Source of the DNA: Mycobacterium shigaense
GTDB lineage: Bacteria; Actinomycetota; Actinomycetes; Mycobacteriales; Mycobacteriaceae
DNA: 64,000 bases
Direction: 5' to 3'
NCBI RefSeq assembly: GCF_002356315.1
Contig: NZ_AP018164.1
Span: forward strand, 992,001-1,056,000
Part shown: positions 38,849-48,304 of the stretch, in pieces
Numbering within the stretch: the stretch's first letter is position 1
How the letters are laid out: every line of letters begins with the position of its first letter
Notes under the pieces: model-generated
What the model was told of the DNA's origin: nothing
Seen by the model: the letters and a program-made list of their open reading frames with translations, nothing else
Database searches by the model: none
Position numbers and translations under genes: made by a program

Positions 38849-38878
38849 TTGACCTGCGGGGATGTCGATCGGTATGCT
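38849..38878 (+). promoter_or_regulatory. SigA-type promoter of rplM-rpsI
   Basis: The -35 TTGACC (38849-38854) and -10 TATGCT (38873-38878) are separated by 18 nt. A start near 38885 gives a leader of about 123 nt before the rplM GTG. The region 38879-39007 holds no gene. This is the best -35/-10 pair seen in the window. Confidence 0.65.
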
Positions 38879-39007
38879 GCTCGGTTGGCGTGCGATACGC
38901 CGGGGCCTCGGGTCAATGTCGGTCGCCGAGATCATCCCCACCGCGAACGCCTGACCGGCCCCCGGCTTGCACCGGGATCCATCCGAGAGAAAGAAAAGGT
39001 AAGCGCT

Positions 39008-39451
39008 GTGCCCACCTATGCGCCCAAGGCGGGTGACACCACGAGGTCGTGGTACGTCATCGACGCCACGGACGTGGTGCTTGGCCGCCTTGCCGTTGCA
39101 GCAGCCACCCTGTTGCGCGGTAAGCACAAGCCGACGTTCGCTCCCAATGTCGACGGCGGCGATTTCGTCATCGTCATCAACGCCGACAAGGTCGCCATCA
39201 GCGGCGACAAACTGCGGAACAAGCTCGCTTACAGTCACTCGGGGTATCCCGGCGGTCTGCGCAAGCGCACCATCGGCGAGCTGCTGGAGAAGCACCCCGA
39301 CCGCGTGGTCGAGAAGGCCATCGTCGGCATGCTCCCGCACAACAAGCTCAGCGCTCAGATCCAGCGCAAGCTCCACGTCTACGCCGGCCCGCAGCACCCG
39401 CACGTCGCGCAGAAGCCGATTCCGTTCGAGATCAAGCAGGTGGCCCAGTGA
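39008..39451 (+). CDS. rplM: 50S ribosomal protein L13
   Basis: A 147-residue assembly protein of the large subunit. It has the standard blocks [24 protein letters not shown] and [11 protein letters not shown] 39008 is chosen because the conserved N terminus PTYAPKAGD begins there; the open frame upstream overlaps the promoter and leader. The stop overlaps the rpsI start (GTGA), so L13 and S9 are coupled as in most bacteria. It follows the ESX-4 cluster as Rv3443c does. Confidence 0.98.
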   Translation: MPTYAPKAGDTTRSWYVIDATDVVLGRLAVAAATLLRGKHKPTFAPNVDGGDFVIVINADKVAISGDKLRNKLAYSHSGYPGGLRKRTIGELLEKHPDRVVEKAIVGMLPHNKLSAQIQRKLHVYAGPQHPHVAQKPIPFEIKQVAQ

Positions 39452-39945
39452 CCGAAACAACCGAGGCAACGACTGAGGTGACCGAGGTCGTCGAGACCCC
39501 TGCCGAGGCGCCCGTGGAGAGCGCGCCGGCGGCCAAGCCCGTCGAGGCGTTCGTGTTCGAGCGCCCCATTCAGACCGTCGGTCGCCGCAAGGAGGCCGTG
39601 GTGCGGGTGCGCCTGGTGCCCGGCACCGGCAAATTCGACCTCAACGGCCGCAGCCTGGAGGAGTACTTCCCCAACAAGGTGCACCAGCAGCTCATCAAGG
39701 CGCCGCTGGTCACCGTTGACCGGGCGGAAAGCTTCGACATTTTTGCGCTCCTGCACGGTGGCGGCCCGTCGGGCCAGGCCGGCGCGCTGCGCCTGGGTAT
39801 CGCCCGGGCCCTGATCGTGGCCGCACCGGACGACCGGCCCCCGCTGAAGAAGGCCGGCTTCCTGACCCGCGACCCGCGGGCCACCGAGCGCAAGAAGTAC
39901 GGGCTGAAGAAGGCCCGCAAGGCGCCTCAGTACAGCAAGCGCTGA
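39448..39945 (+). CDS. rpsI: 30S ribosomal protein S9
   Basis: A 165-residue small-subunit protein whose C-terminal KAPQYSKR reaches the P-site tRNA. The core [19 protein letters not shown] and [18 protein letters not shown] is standard. The first 35 residues form a Glu/Thr/Ala-rich extension ([16 protein letters not shown]) typical of mycobacteria. GTG 39448 overlaps the rplM stop. The 149-nt gap to glmM shows no gene. Confidence 0.98.
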   Translation: MTETTEATTEVTEVVETPAEAPVESAPAAKPVEAFVFERPIQTVGRRKEAVVRVRLVPGTGKFDLNGRSLEEYFPNKVHQQLIKAPLVTVDRAESFDIFALLHGGGPSGQAGALRLGIARALIVAAPDDRPPLKKAGFLTRDPRATERKKYGLKKARKAPQYSKR

Positions 39946-40094
39946 TCGGCGATCACTTTCTGGCCGCAACAGTGCCGCGAGCTGGTCTCGCGCGCACTGT
40001 TGTCGGCGTGTCCGCGCGCAAATAGGCACGGCTTCGGTCAGAAAAGAACGGGCAGGTTAGGTCCAACGCCGCCAACTGTGAGAGGTTTGTCCGC

Positions 40095-41432
40095 ATGGGT
40101 CGACTATTCGGCACCGACGGTGTGCGTGGGGTCGCCAACCGCGAGCTGACCGCTGAGCTGGCGCTTGCGTTGGGCGCCGCCGCGGCGCGCCGCCTGGCCA
40201 ACCTCGGCAAGCCCGGCCGCCACGTCGCCGTCATCGGCCGCGATCCGCGGGCCAGCGGCGAGATGCTGGAGGCCGCGGTGATCGCCGGTCTGGCCAGCCA
40301 GGGGGTCGACGCCCTGCGGGTGGGGATCCTGCCCACCCCGGCGGTGGCCTACCTGACCGGCGCCTACGACGCGGACTTCGGCGTGATGATCTCGGCGTCG
40401 CACAATCCGATGCCCGACAACGGCATCAAGATCTTCGGCCCGGGCGGTCACAAGCTCGACGACGGCACCGAGGACGAGATCGAGGAACTGGTCGCCGCCC
40501 GGCCGGGCCTGCGTCCGGTCGGCGCCGGGATCGGGCGCGTCATCGACGCCGAGGACGCCGCCGATCGCTACCTTCGCCACGTCGGCAAGGCCAGCACCCT
40601 GCGCCTGGACGGCCTGACCGTCGTCGTCGACTGCGCCCACGGCGCGGCCTCCTCGGCGGCGCCGCGCGCCTACCGCGCCGCGGGTGCCCGGGTCATCGAG
40701 ATCAACGCCGAGCCCAACGGCCTGAACATCAACGACAACTGCGGGTCCACCCATCTGGATTCGCTGCGCGAGGCGGTGCTGGCCCACCGCGCCGACGTCG
40801 GCCTGGCCCACGACGGCGACGCCGACCGGTGCCTGGCTATCGACGCCAACGGCGATCTTGTCGACGGCGACGCGATCCTGGTCGTGCTCGCGCTGGCGAT
40901 GCAGGAGGCCGGCGAGCTGCACGCCGACACGGTGGTGACCACGGTGATGAGCAACCTCGGGCTGCACGTGGCCATGCGCGCGGCCGGCGTCGAGGTGCGC
41001 ACGACCGGCGTCGGCGACCGCTACGTCCTCGAAGAACTGCGCGCGGGCGAATACAGCCTGGGCGGCGAGCAATCCGGCCACATCGTGATGCCCGCGCTGG
41101 GCTCTACCGGCGACGGCATCGTCACGGGGCTGCGGTTGATGACGCGCATGGTGCAGACCCATTCGCCGCTGGCCGACCTCGCATCGAGGATGCGGCCGAT
41201 GCCGCAGGTGCTGATCAACGTCGAGGTCGCCGACAAGACCACCGCGGCCGCCGCGCCCGAGGTGCGGACCGCGGTCGACGAGGCCGAGGCCGAACTTGGT
41301 GACACCGGCCGAATCTTACTGCGCCCCTCGGGAACTGAGCCGCTGATCCGCGTCATGGTCGAAGCCCCCGAGGAGGACACCGCGCAGCGGGTGGCCGCTC
41401 GGGTCGCCGACGCGGTCAGCCAACAGCGCTAA
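40095..41432 (+). CDS. glmM: Phosphoglucosamine mutase
   Basis: A 445-residue alpha-D-phosphohexomutase that converts glucosamine-6-phosphate to glucosamine-1-phosphate for UDP-GlcNAc and peptidoglycan. The phosphoserine S102 is in [13 protein letters not shown], the Mg-binding loop is HDGDADRC near 243, and the sugar-binding loop is GGEQSGH. ATG 40095 begins [12 protein letters not shown]. glmS, the preceding enzyme of the pathway, lies 4 kb downstream on the same strand. Confidence 0.98.
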   Translation: MGRLFGTDGVRGVANRELTAELALALGAAAARRLANLGKPGRHVAVIGRDPRASGEMLEAAVIAGLASQGVDALRVGILPTPAVAYLTGAYDADFGVMISASHNPMPDNGIKIFGPGGHKLDDGTEDEIEELVAARPGLRPVGAGIGRVIDAEDAADRYLRHVGKASTLRLDGLTVVVDCAHGAASSAAPRAYRAAGARVIEINAEPNGLNINDNCGSTHLDSLREAVLAHRADVGLAHDGDADRCLAIDANGDLVDGDAILVVLALAMQEAGELHADTVVTTVMSNLGLHVAMRAAGVEVRTTGVGDRYVLEELRAGEYSLGGEQSGHIVMPALGSTGDGIVTGLRLMTRMVQTHSPLADLASRMRPMPQVLINVEVADKTTAAAAPEVRTAVDEAEAELGDTGRILLRPSGTEPLIRVMVEAPEEDTAQRVAARVADAVSQQR

Positions 41433-41479
41433 TCCCGGACGGCTGGAACCCCGGCGCGGGGTTCGGCGTCGGATTAGGC

Positions 41480-41800
41480 ATGAGATTCGATAGTCGAGTT
41501 AGTTTGGCTGCCGCCGGGGTCGACGTCGCGGCCGTCCACCGAATCGCCGACCAGTTGACCGCCTCCGCCGAGCTGATCAACGGCGCCGTCGGCGATCACC
41601 TGGCGGGGCTGGGATTCAGCGGGGCCAGCGCCGGCCGGGCCTACACCGCGCGCGGTGACGCCCTGCGCCGCGAGCTGGAGCGGTTGGCGATGCAGTTGAC
41701 GCAGTGGTCGCGGGCGTCCGTCGAAATCGCCGAGGCGCTGCGGGTGGGCGCCGACCGCTACGCCGACGCCGACCTGTACGCCGCGGCACGGATCGCCTGA
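41480..41800 (+). CDS. Small helical protein, putative T7SS substrate partner (Rv3440c-like)
   Basis: A 106-residue, mostly helical protein with a central GLGFSGASAGRAYTARGDALRRELERL segment, in the style of EspC/DUF2580-type T7SS-associated proteins. There is no strict WXG. It is followed 2 nt later by a gene whose product does contain a WXG turn. The position after glmM matches Rv3440c. Function is unknown; pairing with the next protein and secretion through ESX-4 are inferences. Confidence 0.7.
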   Translation: MRFDSRVSLAAAGVDVAAVHRIADQLTASAELINGAVGDHLAGLGFSGASAGRAYTARGDALRRELERLAMQLTQWSRASVEIAEALRVGADRYADADLYAAARIA

Positions 41801-41802
41801 TC

Positions 41803-43224
41803 GTGGTCGAGCGGTTGGACGTCGCCGAGCGCCTTGCCGAGGGTCGGGTCGCCGTCGAGCACACCCAGGCCTACGTGCGGGCCTGCCACGCGCTCGGCTA
41901 CCAGCAGCCGGATCTGACGTCGAGCCCGTCGCAGGTCCGCGACCAGTTCGACAGTGAAGACGCCCTGGATCTGCGGGTCCTGGACCGTGACTGTGCGCAA
42001 CTGCGCGCCGCGGGCGACGCAGTCGCCGAGGGCCTGCGAATCCAGCGTGCCCAAGCCGGCGAGCTGGCAGCGGGGTGGACGGGGCCGGCCGGCGAGGCCG
42101 CGGGCCGGTTCCTGCAACGCCACTGCGATGCGGCGAACATGGTGGTCACCGAGGTGCGCGCGGCGGCCCAGCGGTGCGAGTCGTTACGCGACAACCTGTG
42201 GTTTCTGCTCGACTCGAAAGTCTCCTCGGCCATCGCCATTGACGACCGCTCGCAGTCGCAGCGCGCCGATTGGCTGGCCGCCGCGGCGGTGGTGACCAGC
42301 GGAGCGGGTGAGCGTTCGACGGCCGAGCAGGTCATCGGTCAACAGGTAATGCCTTACGTAGACAACGACATTCGCACGGACTGGCTTGATGCGATGCGTT
42401 CCTCGCTGGCCGGTTTCGCAACGGCCTACGACATGGTGATCGACAGAATGGCCGCCGCGCCCGCGGCCTGCTTCGAATCGCCCGGCAACCTCGGGCCCGA
42501 ACCACCGCGGCCGTCGACCCCAAGCGCAGCCGAGGTGCCGGTGCCCGCACCCGCGCCCATCGTGGCGAGCCTGCCCGCGGATCCTGTTGCGGCACAACCC
42601 GCGCCGATCGCCGCGCCGGTTGCCGGGCCCGCGGCGCCGATGGCCGACGCCGCTCCGGTATTGCCGACGACGGTGCCCGCCCTGGGTTCCGCCCTGGGTG
42701 ATGCGGCGGTCCCGGCCGGGGCGGGAGGTCTCGGAGGTCTGGGCGATATGGGTGCCGGGTCTGGTGGCCCGGGCGGACTCGGCGGGCTGGCCGGCCGGAT
42801 CGTCGACGCGATCTCCGCCCTGTTGGACCCGGCGGCTGACCAATCGAGCGATCCTGCCACGCTCGACGACGCCCTGGACGATTCCGACGACGACAAGGGC
42901 GACGCCCTGGACGATTCCGACGACAACAAGTCCGACGACAAGTCCGACGACGACGCCTTCCACCCGGTGGCCGAAGAGGACGACGCTGCCGACGGCGAGG
43001 GCGGCGAAGCCGCCAAACCCGAAGACGCCCAACAGGTTCGACCGGTCGACGGACCTGCAGCCGCCCCGCCCCTGCCGGTCGAGGAATCACCGCCCGCCGA
43101 GGCACCGGTGCCTGCCGGCACGCCGGCAGGCGAGCCGTCACCCCCGGAGCACGGGCCCAACCCGACCGAGGGCGCAACCCCGTGTGAGATTGCCGCAGAC
43201 CAGCTCCCGCAGGCCGGGCAATGA
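41803..43224 (+). CDS. WXG-type domain protein with acidic repeat tail (Rv3439c-like)
   Basis: A 473-residue protein starting at GTG 41803, 2 nt after its small partner. The N-terminal half is helical with a WXG turn at W92-T-G94 (LAAGWTGPAGEAAGRF), like a long Esx/PPE-style substrate. Residues about 225-330 are a Pro/Ala/Gly-rich linker. From about 355 there is an Asp/Lys/Ser repeat region (DALDDSDDDKG repeated) and a Pro-rich acidic end. No signal peptide is seen, so export, if any, would be by a T7SS. It corresponds to Rv3439c. It converges on the next gene with 5 nt between. Confidence 0.75.
   Translation: MVERLDVAERLAEGRVAVEHTQAYVRACHALGYQQPDLTSSPSQVRDQFDSEDALDLRVLDRDCAQLRAAGDAVAEGLRIQRAQAGELAAGWTGPAGEAAGRFLQRHCDAANMVVTEVRAAAQRCESLRDNLWFLLDSKVSSAIAIDDRSQSQRADWLAAAAVVTSGAGERSTAEQVIGQQVMPYVDNDIRTDWLDAMRSSLAGFATAYDMVIDRMAAAPAACFESPGNLGPEPPRPSTPSAAEVPVPAPAPIVASLPADPVAAQPAPIAAPVAGPAAPMADAAPVLPTTVPALGSALGDAAVPAGAGGLGGLGDMGAGSGGPGGLGGLAGRIVDAISALLDPAADQSSDPATLDDALDDSDDDKGDALDDSDDNKSDDKSDDDAFHPVAEEDDAADGEGGEAAKPEDAQQVRPVDGPAAAPPLPVEESPPAEAPVPAGTPAGEPSPPEHGPNPTEGATPCEIAADQLPQAGQ
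42868..42933 (+). repeat. 33-nt tandem repeat coding an acidic motif
   Basis: Two tandem 33-nt units (start 42868 and 42901) encode DALDDSDDDKG and DALDDSDDNKS. Shorter SDDK units continue after them. The repeat is inside the Rv3439c-like gene and could vary in copy number between strains. Confidence 0.8.
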
Positions 43225-43229
43225 CGGCC

Positions 43230-44273
43230 TCAGGCCGGCCGCAGCGCGAGCACATCCTCGACGTAGCGCACGGCATCCTTTGGGTCGGCCGCCGCCGGGC
43301 TGACCAACAACGTGGTGACCCCAGCCTCGCCGAACGCGGCCAGGCGTTCGGCGACGAATCCGCGGGGGCCGATCAATGACATCGCCCGCACCAGCTCGTC
43401 GGGCACCAAGTCGGTCGCCTCCCGTTTCTGGCCGGCAAGGTACAACTCCTGAATCCGGTCCGCCACTTCGCCGTAGCCATACCGCGTCGCCAGGTTGTGG
43501 TAAAAGTTGCGGCCCTTGGCGCCCATGCCGCCGATGTAGAGGGCCAGCTGCGGCTTGACCCAGGACAGCCGCTCCTCGACGTCGTCGCCGATCGCCAGCG
43601 ACGTGTGCACCATGATGTCCAGAGGACCCAGCGCCGGGTCGCGTTTGGCCTTGCCCGCGGCCAGCGCCTCGCCCCAGACGGTTTGGGCCTTCTCGGGATG
43701 AAAGAACACCGGCTGCCAGCCCTCGGCGATCTCGGCGGTCAGTTCGACATTCTGGGGGCCCAGGGCCGCGATGGTAATCGGAATCCGTTCGCGCACAGGA
43801 TGATTGATGAGCTGTAGCGGCTTACCCAGGCCGGTTCCGCGGCCCGCGGGCAGTGGCAGCTGGTAGTACTTGCCGTCGTACTGCACCCGCTCTCGGCGCC
43901 ACACCTTCCGGCAGATCTCCACGATCTCGCGGGTGCGGCCGATCGGCGCGTCGAACTCCACGCCGTGGAAGCCCTCCATCACCTGCGGCCCGGACGTGCC
44001 GATGCCCAGCCGGAATCGGCCGTCGGACACGAAGTCCAGTCCGGCGGCGGTCATCGCCAGCAGCGACGGCGTGCGGATGTAGATGGGAACCACCCCGGTG
44101 GCCAATTCGACGGTGTTGGTCTTCGCGGCCAAGTACCCGAGCTGGCTGATGGCGTCGTAGGAATACGCCTCGGCCACCACCGCGATATCGATGCCGGACT
44201 TCTCGAGTTCGACGATGCGGTCGACGGCCTCGTGGAAACCACCCGAATAATCCAGCGCGATCCCGATTCTCAT
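43230..44273 (-). CDS. Luciferase-like F420-dependent oxidoreductase
   Basis: A 347-residue luciferase-like TIM-barrel enzyme. Family features are the MRIGIALDYSGGF start, AAKTNTVELATGVVPIY, SDGRFRLGIGTSGPQV and a PITIAALGPQNVEL strand. It is probably F420-dependent, as most such mycobacterial enzymes are. It is not a close relative of the two tandem copies at 16.9-18.6 kb. ATG 44273 is preferred; a GTG at 44282 adds three residues. The gene is absent from the Rv3439c-Rv3438 junction of M. tuberculosis as I recall it, so it may be an insertion here. Substrate is unknown. Confidence 0.85.
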   Translation of the reverse strand: MRIGIALDYSGGFHEAVDRIVELEKSGIDIAVVAEAYSYDAISQLGYLAAKTNTVELATGVVPIYIRTPSLLAMTAAGLDFVSDGRFRLGIGTSGPQVMEGFHGVEFDAPIGRTREIVEICRKVWRRERVQYDGKYYQLPLPAGRGTGLGKPLQLINHPVRERIPITIAALGPQNVELTAEIAEGWQPVFFHPEKAQTVWGEALAAGKAKRDPALGPLDIMVHTSLAIGDDVEERLSWVKPQLALYIGGMGAKGRNFYHNLATRYGYGEVADRIQELYLAGQKREATDLVPDELVRAMSLIGPRGFVAERLAAFGEAGVTTLLVSPAAADPKDAVRYVEDVLALRPA

Positions 44274-44481
44274 GGACGTCACTTAATCACGCCGCTGACG
44301 GCACCCGGCGGCGGGGCGGTCGCCGGCGGATCAGCCCGCCGACGTTGCGGTACCGGGCCGTCGGGCCGCGATGAAATCGCCTTCCCCCGGCGGGCCGATC
44401 TCGGCGGTCAACCTCGAGTCGGACAACGTGTTTCGTGTCTGCCCGATGATCTGCCGGAGGGCTACTCGATCGGGGCGCCGG

Positions 44482-45321
44482 TCACTTCAGCAGCGCGACG
44501 ATCTTGTGTTCCAGGGTGACGGGTTCGGCGTCGGGATCGGGCCTGCTCGTCTTTGGCAGATCCGCGTCGGGATCGGCGAACTCGCGATAGGTCTTGTCGC
44601 CGCCGAGCGTGGCGAGCAGGTACCCGGTCAGCAGCGCCCGCACCGAGCGCTGTGTGCGGCGGTGCGGCCCGGGCAGCCCGAATGCCTGAGTGAGGCGCCG
44701 ACCCTCGGTCAGGCCGCCGGGTTTGGCCTTGCTGACGACGCGCAACGTCGCCGTCTTCCACGCCTGCGACAGTCCCAGCGCGTTGGAATTCAGCGTGTCG
44801 GGATCCCCTGGAGCGGTCAGGATCAGTCCCGGAAGCTGCAGCGTCGCGGCCGGCTGCTCGGCCGGGGGACTGGTGGCGGTGGGAAACAGCGCGACCGCGG
44901 AGGCCAGCCGCGTGGGCATCCCGGCCGCGGCGAATACCGCGGCCGAGGCGCCGAAGCCGTGGCCGACGATGCCCAGCTTGGCCGGATGCACGCTGATCTT
45001 GCCCGGTCCCAGCCGCACACCGGACACGATGTCCAGCGCGGTCCCGAGGTCGGAGGCCAGGTTGAGCACCGACGGTGCCACGCCGCGCTCGGTCTCGGGT
45101 GCGCCGGCGACGATGCCCCACGACGCCAGATGCTCGAGCAGGCCCGAATAGCGTGCGGTACCGGCGAGCCAGTCGTGACCGAACGCGACGCCGGGCAGGT
45201 TCAGTCCGGCCTCCGGGGTGTACACCACCCCCGGCAAACCAGCGAAGGCCAGCTCACCGCGCAACACCTTGTGCGGTCCACGGCGGCTGAGGGCAGCGAC
45301 GACTTTGCGGATGCGGGCCAC
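44482..45321 (-). CDS. Alpha/beta-hydrolase-fold protein (Rv3438-like)
   Basis: A 279-residue protein of the dienelactone-hydrolase/chlorophyllase-like alpha/beta fold. The core blocks are LPGVAFGHDWLAG, LGIVGHGFGASAAVFAA and LPGLILTAPGDPDTL. At the nucleophile elbow the usual GHSxG reads G-H-G-F-G, so the catalytic serine is missing and hydrolysis is doubtful. The position before glmS matches Rv3438. The 200-nt stretch 44282-44481 between this gene and its neighbour shows no convincing gene. Confidence 0.82.
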   Translation of the reverse strand: MARIRKVVAALSRRGPHKVLRGELAFAGLPGVVYTPEAGLNLPGVAFGHDWLAGTARYSGLLEHLASWGIVAGAPETERGVAPSVLNLASDLGTALDIVSGVRLGPGKISVHPAKLGIVGHGFGASAAVFAAAGMPTRLASAVALFPTATSPPAEQPAATLQLPGLILTAPGDPDTLNSNALGLSQAWKTATLRVVSKAKPGGLTEGRRLTQAFGLPGPHRRTQRSVRALLTGYLLATLGGDKTYREFADPDADLPKTSRPDPDAEPVTLEHKIVALLK

Positions 45322-45458
45322 GCATCGACGTTAGCGGGGATGGCTCCTGTCAGTCCACGCGGGTGGGCAGGCTCACGAGCGGCGGCTGAGCTGCGCAGAT
45401 TCAAGCCTCAACTGCCCAGAGGCGGCGCCGTGCAACCGGCCCGAAGCCACCCCTGCAC

Positions 45459-45464
45459 TACCCT
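45459..45464 (+). promoter_or_regulatory. -10 element predicting a leaderless glmS mRNA
   Basis: TACCCT ends 7 nt before the glmS ATG, the usual distance from a mycobacterial -10 to the transcript start. No Shine-Dalgarno is present before the ATG (GTTCAGA). A leaderless transcript is therefore likely. Confidence 0.5.
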
Positions 45465-45471
45465 GTTCAGA

Positions 45472-47340
45472 ATGTGCGGAATCGTCGGCTATGTCGGGCG
45501 GGGCCCTGCCTGCCGCGTCGTCATGGACGCGCTGCGCCGCATGGAGTACCGCGGCTACGACTCCTCGGGCATCGCACTGGTCGACGGCGGCGGGACTCTC
45601 ACGGTCAGTCGCCGCGCCGGACGGCTCGAAAACCTGGAGAAAGCGGTGGCCGAGATGCCGCCGGATGCCCTGGGCGGCACAACCGGCCTCGGGCACACCC
45701 GGTGGGCCACGCACGGCCGTCCCACCGACCGCAACGCGCACCCGCACTGCGACGCCGCCGGCAAGATCGCCGTCGTCCACAACGGCATCATCGAGAACTT
45801 CGCCATCCTGCGCCACGAGCTGGAGCAGGACGGCGTGGAGTTCGCCAGCGACACCGACACCGAGGTCGCCGTGCACCTGGTCGCCCAGGCCTATCGCCGC
45901 GGCGAGACGGCCGGTGACTTCGCGGCCTCCGTGCTGTCGGTGCTGCGCCGGCTCGAGGGCCACTTCACGCTGGTGTTCGCCAACGCCGACGATCCCGGCA
46001 CCATCGTGGCCGCGCGGCGGTCGACCCCCCTGGTCGTCGGGATCGGTAACGGTGAAATGTTCGTCGGCTCCGACGTGGCCGCGTTCATCCCGCACACCCG
46101 CGAGGCCGTCGAGCTCGGCCAGGACCAGTGCGTGGTGCTCACCGCCGACGGCTATCGCATCACCGATTTCGACGGCAACCCCGACGACGTGAATGCCCGT
46201 GTCTTCCATATCGATTGGGACCTGGCCGCCGCCGAGAAGGGCGGCTACGAGTACTTCATGCTCAAGGAGATCGCCGAGCAACCCACCGCGGTAGGCGACA
46301 CCCTGCTGGGTCATTTCGTCGACGGCCGCATCGTGCTCGACGAGCAACGCCTCTCCGATCAGGAACTACGCGAGGTCGACAAAGTCTTCGTGGTCGCTTG
46401 CGGCACCGCTTATCACTCGGGGCTGCTGGCGAAATACGCGATCGAACACTGGACGAGGCTGCCGGTCGAAGTCGAACTGGCCAGCGAATTCCGTTACCGC
46501 GACCCTGTTTTGGACCGCAGCACGCTGGTGGTGGCCATCTCGCAGTCCGGTGAGACCGCAGACACTCTCGAAGCGGTGCGCCACGCCAAGGCGCAGAAGG
46601 CCAAGGTGCTGGCGATCTGCAACACCAATGGATCTCAGATTCCGCGCGAGTGTGACGCGGTGCTCTACACCCGCGCCGGCCCGGAGATCGGCGTCGCGTC
46701 GACCAAGACGTTCCTGGCGCAGATCACCGCCAACTACCTGGTGGGCCTGGCGCTGGCGCAGGCCCGCGGCACCAAGTACCCCGATGAGGTCGAGCGCGAA
46801 TACCGCGAGCTGGAAGCGATGCCGGAGGTGGTGAGCCGGGTGCTCGCCACGATCGAGCCGGTGGCCGCGCTGGCCTACCGGTTCGCCCAGTCGTCGACGG
46901 TGCTGTTCCTGGGGCGGCACGTCGGTTACCCCGTAGCGCTAGAAGGCGCGCTGAAACTCAAGGAACTCGCCTACATGCACGCCGAGGGATTCGCCGCGGG
47001 CGAGCTCAAGCACGGCCCGATCGCGCTGATCGAAGACGGCCTGCCGGTGATCGTCGTGATGCCGTCGCCCAAGGGCTCGGCTACGCTGCATGCGAAGCTG
47101 CTGTCCAACATTCGCGAGATCCAGACCCGCGGCGCGGTGACGATCGTGATCGCCGAGGAGGGCGACGACACGGTGCGCCCCTACGCGGACCATTTGTTCG
47201 AAATCCCATCGGTATCAACCCTTTTGCAGCCCCTGCTGTCGACCATCCCGCTTCAGGTGTTCGCCGCGTCGGTTGCCCAGGCCCGAGGTTACGACGTTGA
47301 CAAACCGCGAAACCTGGCCAAGTCGGTCACGGTGGAGTAG
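45472..47340 (+). CDS. glmS: Glutamine-fructose-6-phosphate aminotransferase
   Basis: A 622-residue enzyme that makes glucosamine-6-phosphate from fructose-6-phosphate and glutamine, the entry to UDP-GlcNAc. The N-terminal glutaminase begins MCGIVGYVG with nucleophile C2 and continues with RWATHGRPTDRNAHP. Two sugar-isomerase (SIS) domains follow (SQSGETADTLEAVR; HGPIALIEDG). The C terminus DKPRNLAKSVTVE is the conserved end. ATG 45472 is chosen because Cys2 must be exposed. The last 44 nt overlap the next gene in another frame. Confidence 0.98.
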   Translation: MCGIVGYVGRGPACRVVMDALRRMEYRGYDSSGIALVDGGGTLTVSRRAGRLENLEKAVAEMPPDALGGTTGLGHTRWATHGRPTDRNAHPHCDAAGKIAVVHNGIIENFAILRHELEQDGVEFASDTDTEVAVHLVAQAYRRGETAGDFAASVLSVLRRLEGHFTLVFANADDPGTIVAARRSTPLVVGIGNGEMFVGSDVAAFIPHTREAVELGQDQCVVLTADGYRITDFDGNPDDVNARVFHIDWDLAAAEKGGYEYFMLKEIAEQPTAVGDTLLGHFVDGRIVLDEQRLSDQELREVDKVFVVACGTAYHSGLLAKYAIEHWTRLPVEVELASEFRYRDPVLDRSTLVVAISQSGETADTLEAVRHAKAQKAKVLAICNTNGSQIPRECDAVLYTRAGPEIGVASTKTFLAQITANYLVGLALAQARGTKYPDEVEREYRELEAMPEVVSRVLATIEPVAALAYRFAQSSTVLFLGRHVGYPVALEGALKLKELAYMHAEGFAAGELKHGPIALIEDGLPVIVVMPSPKGSATLHAKLLSNIREIQTRGAVTIVIAEEGDDTVRPYADHLFEIPSVSTLLQPLLSTIPLQVFAASVAQARGYDVDKPRNLAKSVTVE

Positions 47341-48193
47341 CCGCCGCGCGAGGCTGGCCGTCGTCAGCGCGGTGCTCTTGGTCGCCACCTATATCGCCTC
47401 GATCGTGCTCTACGTCAACGGCGGTATGGGGCATCCGCATGTCGTGGTGCAGGACTCGTCGGCGGGCGATGGAACCAAAATGACGAACGACATCGAAGAA
47501 ATTCAGTCGGACAACAGCGTCCTGGTTGCCAACATCAGCGTGGTGCCCGGCCCCGGACTGCTGGACCCGCGCACCCACGCCCTCAAAGACGACCTGCACA
47601 TCGTCGCCGCCTCCACAGTGACCACCAGCAAACAGACATGGCCGAAGGGCACCCTGCCCACCGTGTTTCGGGTGTCGCTGGTCCTGACGGGCGAAGTCGC
47701 GGATTGGCCGTTCGACGAATACCACTCGGGGCCTGTCGTCGCCCAATTGTCGTCCGGTTCCGAGCACACGCCGGTGCCCGCGACGGTGACCTTGGTCGAC
47801 CGGCTGCTCGGCTGGGATGTCGACGTCACCCGCGTCAACGACGCCGAACCCACCGGCCCCTTCCGAGTAGATCTGTCCCGGACGGCGAGCACCATGACCT
47901 TCGGGGTCGCCATCCTTTGCGTCCTGATCGGGCTCGCCGGCCTTGCCGCGTTCGTCGCGATCGAGACGGCGCGCGACCGGCGTAAATTTCAGCCGCCGAT
48001 GACGACGTGGTATGCGGCCATGCTCTTTGCGGTGATGCCCCTGCGCAATGCGCTACCGGATGCGCCGCCGTTCGGCAGCTGGATCGACATCACGATCGTG
48101 GTGTGGGTGATCGTCGTGTTGGGGATTTCGATGGGTATCTACATCTCGTGCTGGTGGCGGCATCTGGCACCCGAACCACCCGACTTCGCCTGA
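47297..48193 (+). CDS. DUF4436-type membrane protein (Rv3435c-like)
   Basis: A 298-residue protein with an N-terminal transmembrane helix (AVVSAVLLVATYIASIVLYV), an outer domain of about 150 residues, and three C-terminal helices (VAILCVLIGLAGLAAFVAIE; a second near WYAAMLFAVMPLRNA; IVVWVIVVLGISMGIYI). The DWPFDEYHSG motif is typical of DUF4436 proteins. The proposed TTG start at 47297 follows GAGG and overlaps glmS by 44 nt; the start is uncertain. The position matches Rv3435c. Function is unknown. Confidence 0.82.
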   Translation: MTNRETWPSRSRWSSRRARLAVVSAVLLVATYIASIVLYVNGGMGHPHVVVQDSSAGDGTKMTNDIEEIQSDNSVLVANISVVPGPGLLDPRTHALKDDLHIVAASTVTTSKQTWPKGTLPTVFRVSLVLTGEVADWPFDEYHSGPVVAQLSSGSEHTPVPATVTLVDRLLGWDVDVTRVNDAEPTGPFRVDLSRTASTMTFGVAILCVLIGLAGLAAFVAIETARDRRKFQPPMTTWYAAMLFAVMPLRNALPDAPPFGSWIDITIVVWVIVVLGISMGIYISCWWRHLAPEPPDFA

Positions 48194-48304
48194 GCGGCCC
48201 TTTATCGAATGCCCGGCGGCATCTGCGACCGGAACCCAGCACGGTGACGTGACACGTGTGCCGAAGCTGCGCGGCGCGACGTCAACCATGCGAAGGTGGA
48301 CGCC

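Noticed and set aside
44371..44481. Open frame upstream of the true glmS start, and a stretch reading DLPEGYSIGAPV
   Set aside because: No start, ribosome site or recognisable domain. It may be a remnant of an older gene, but this cannot be supported.
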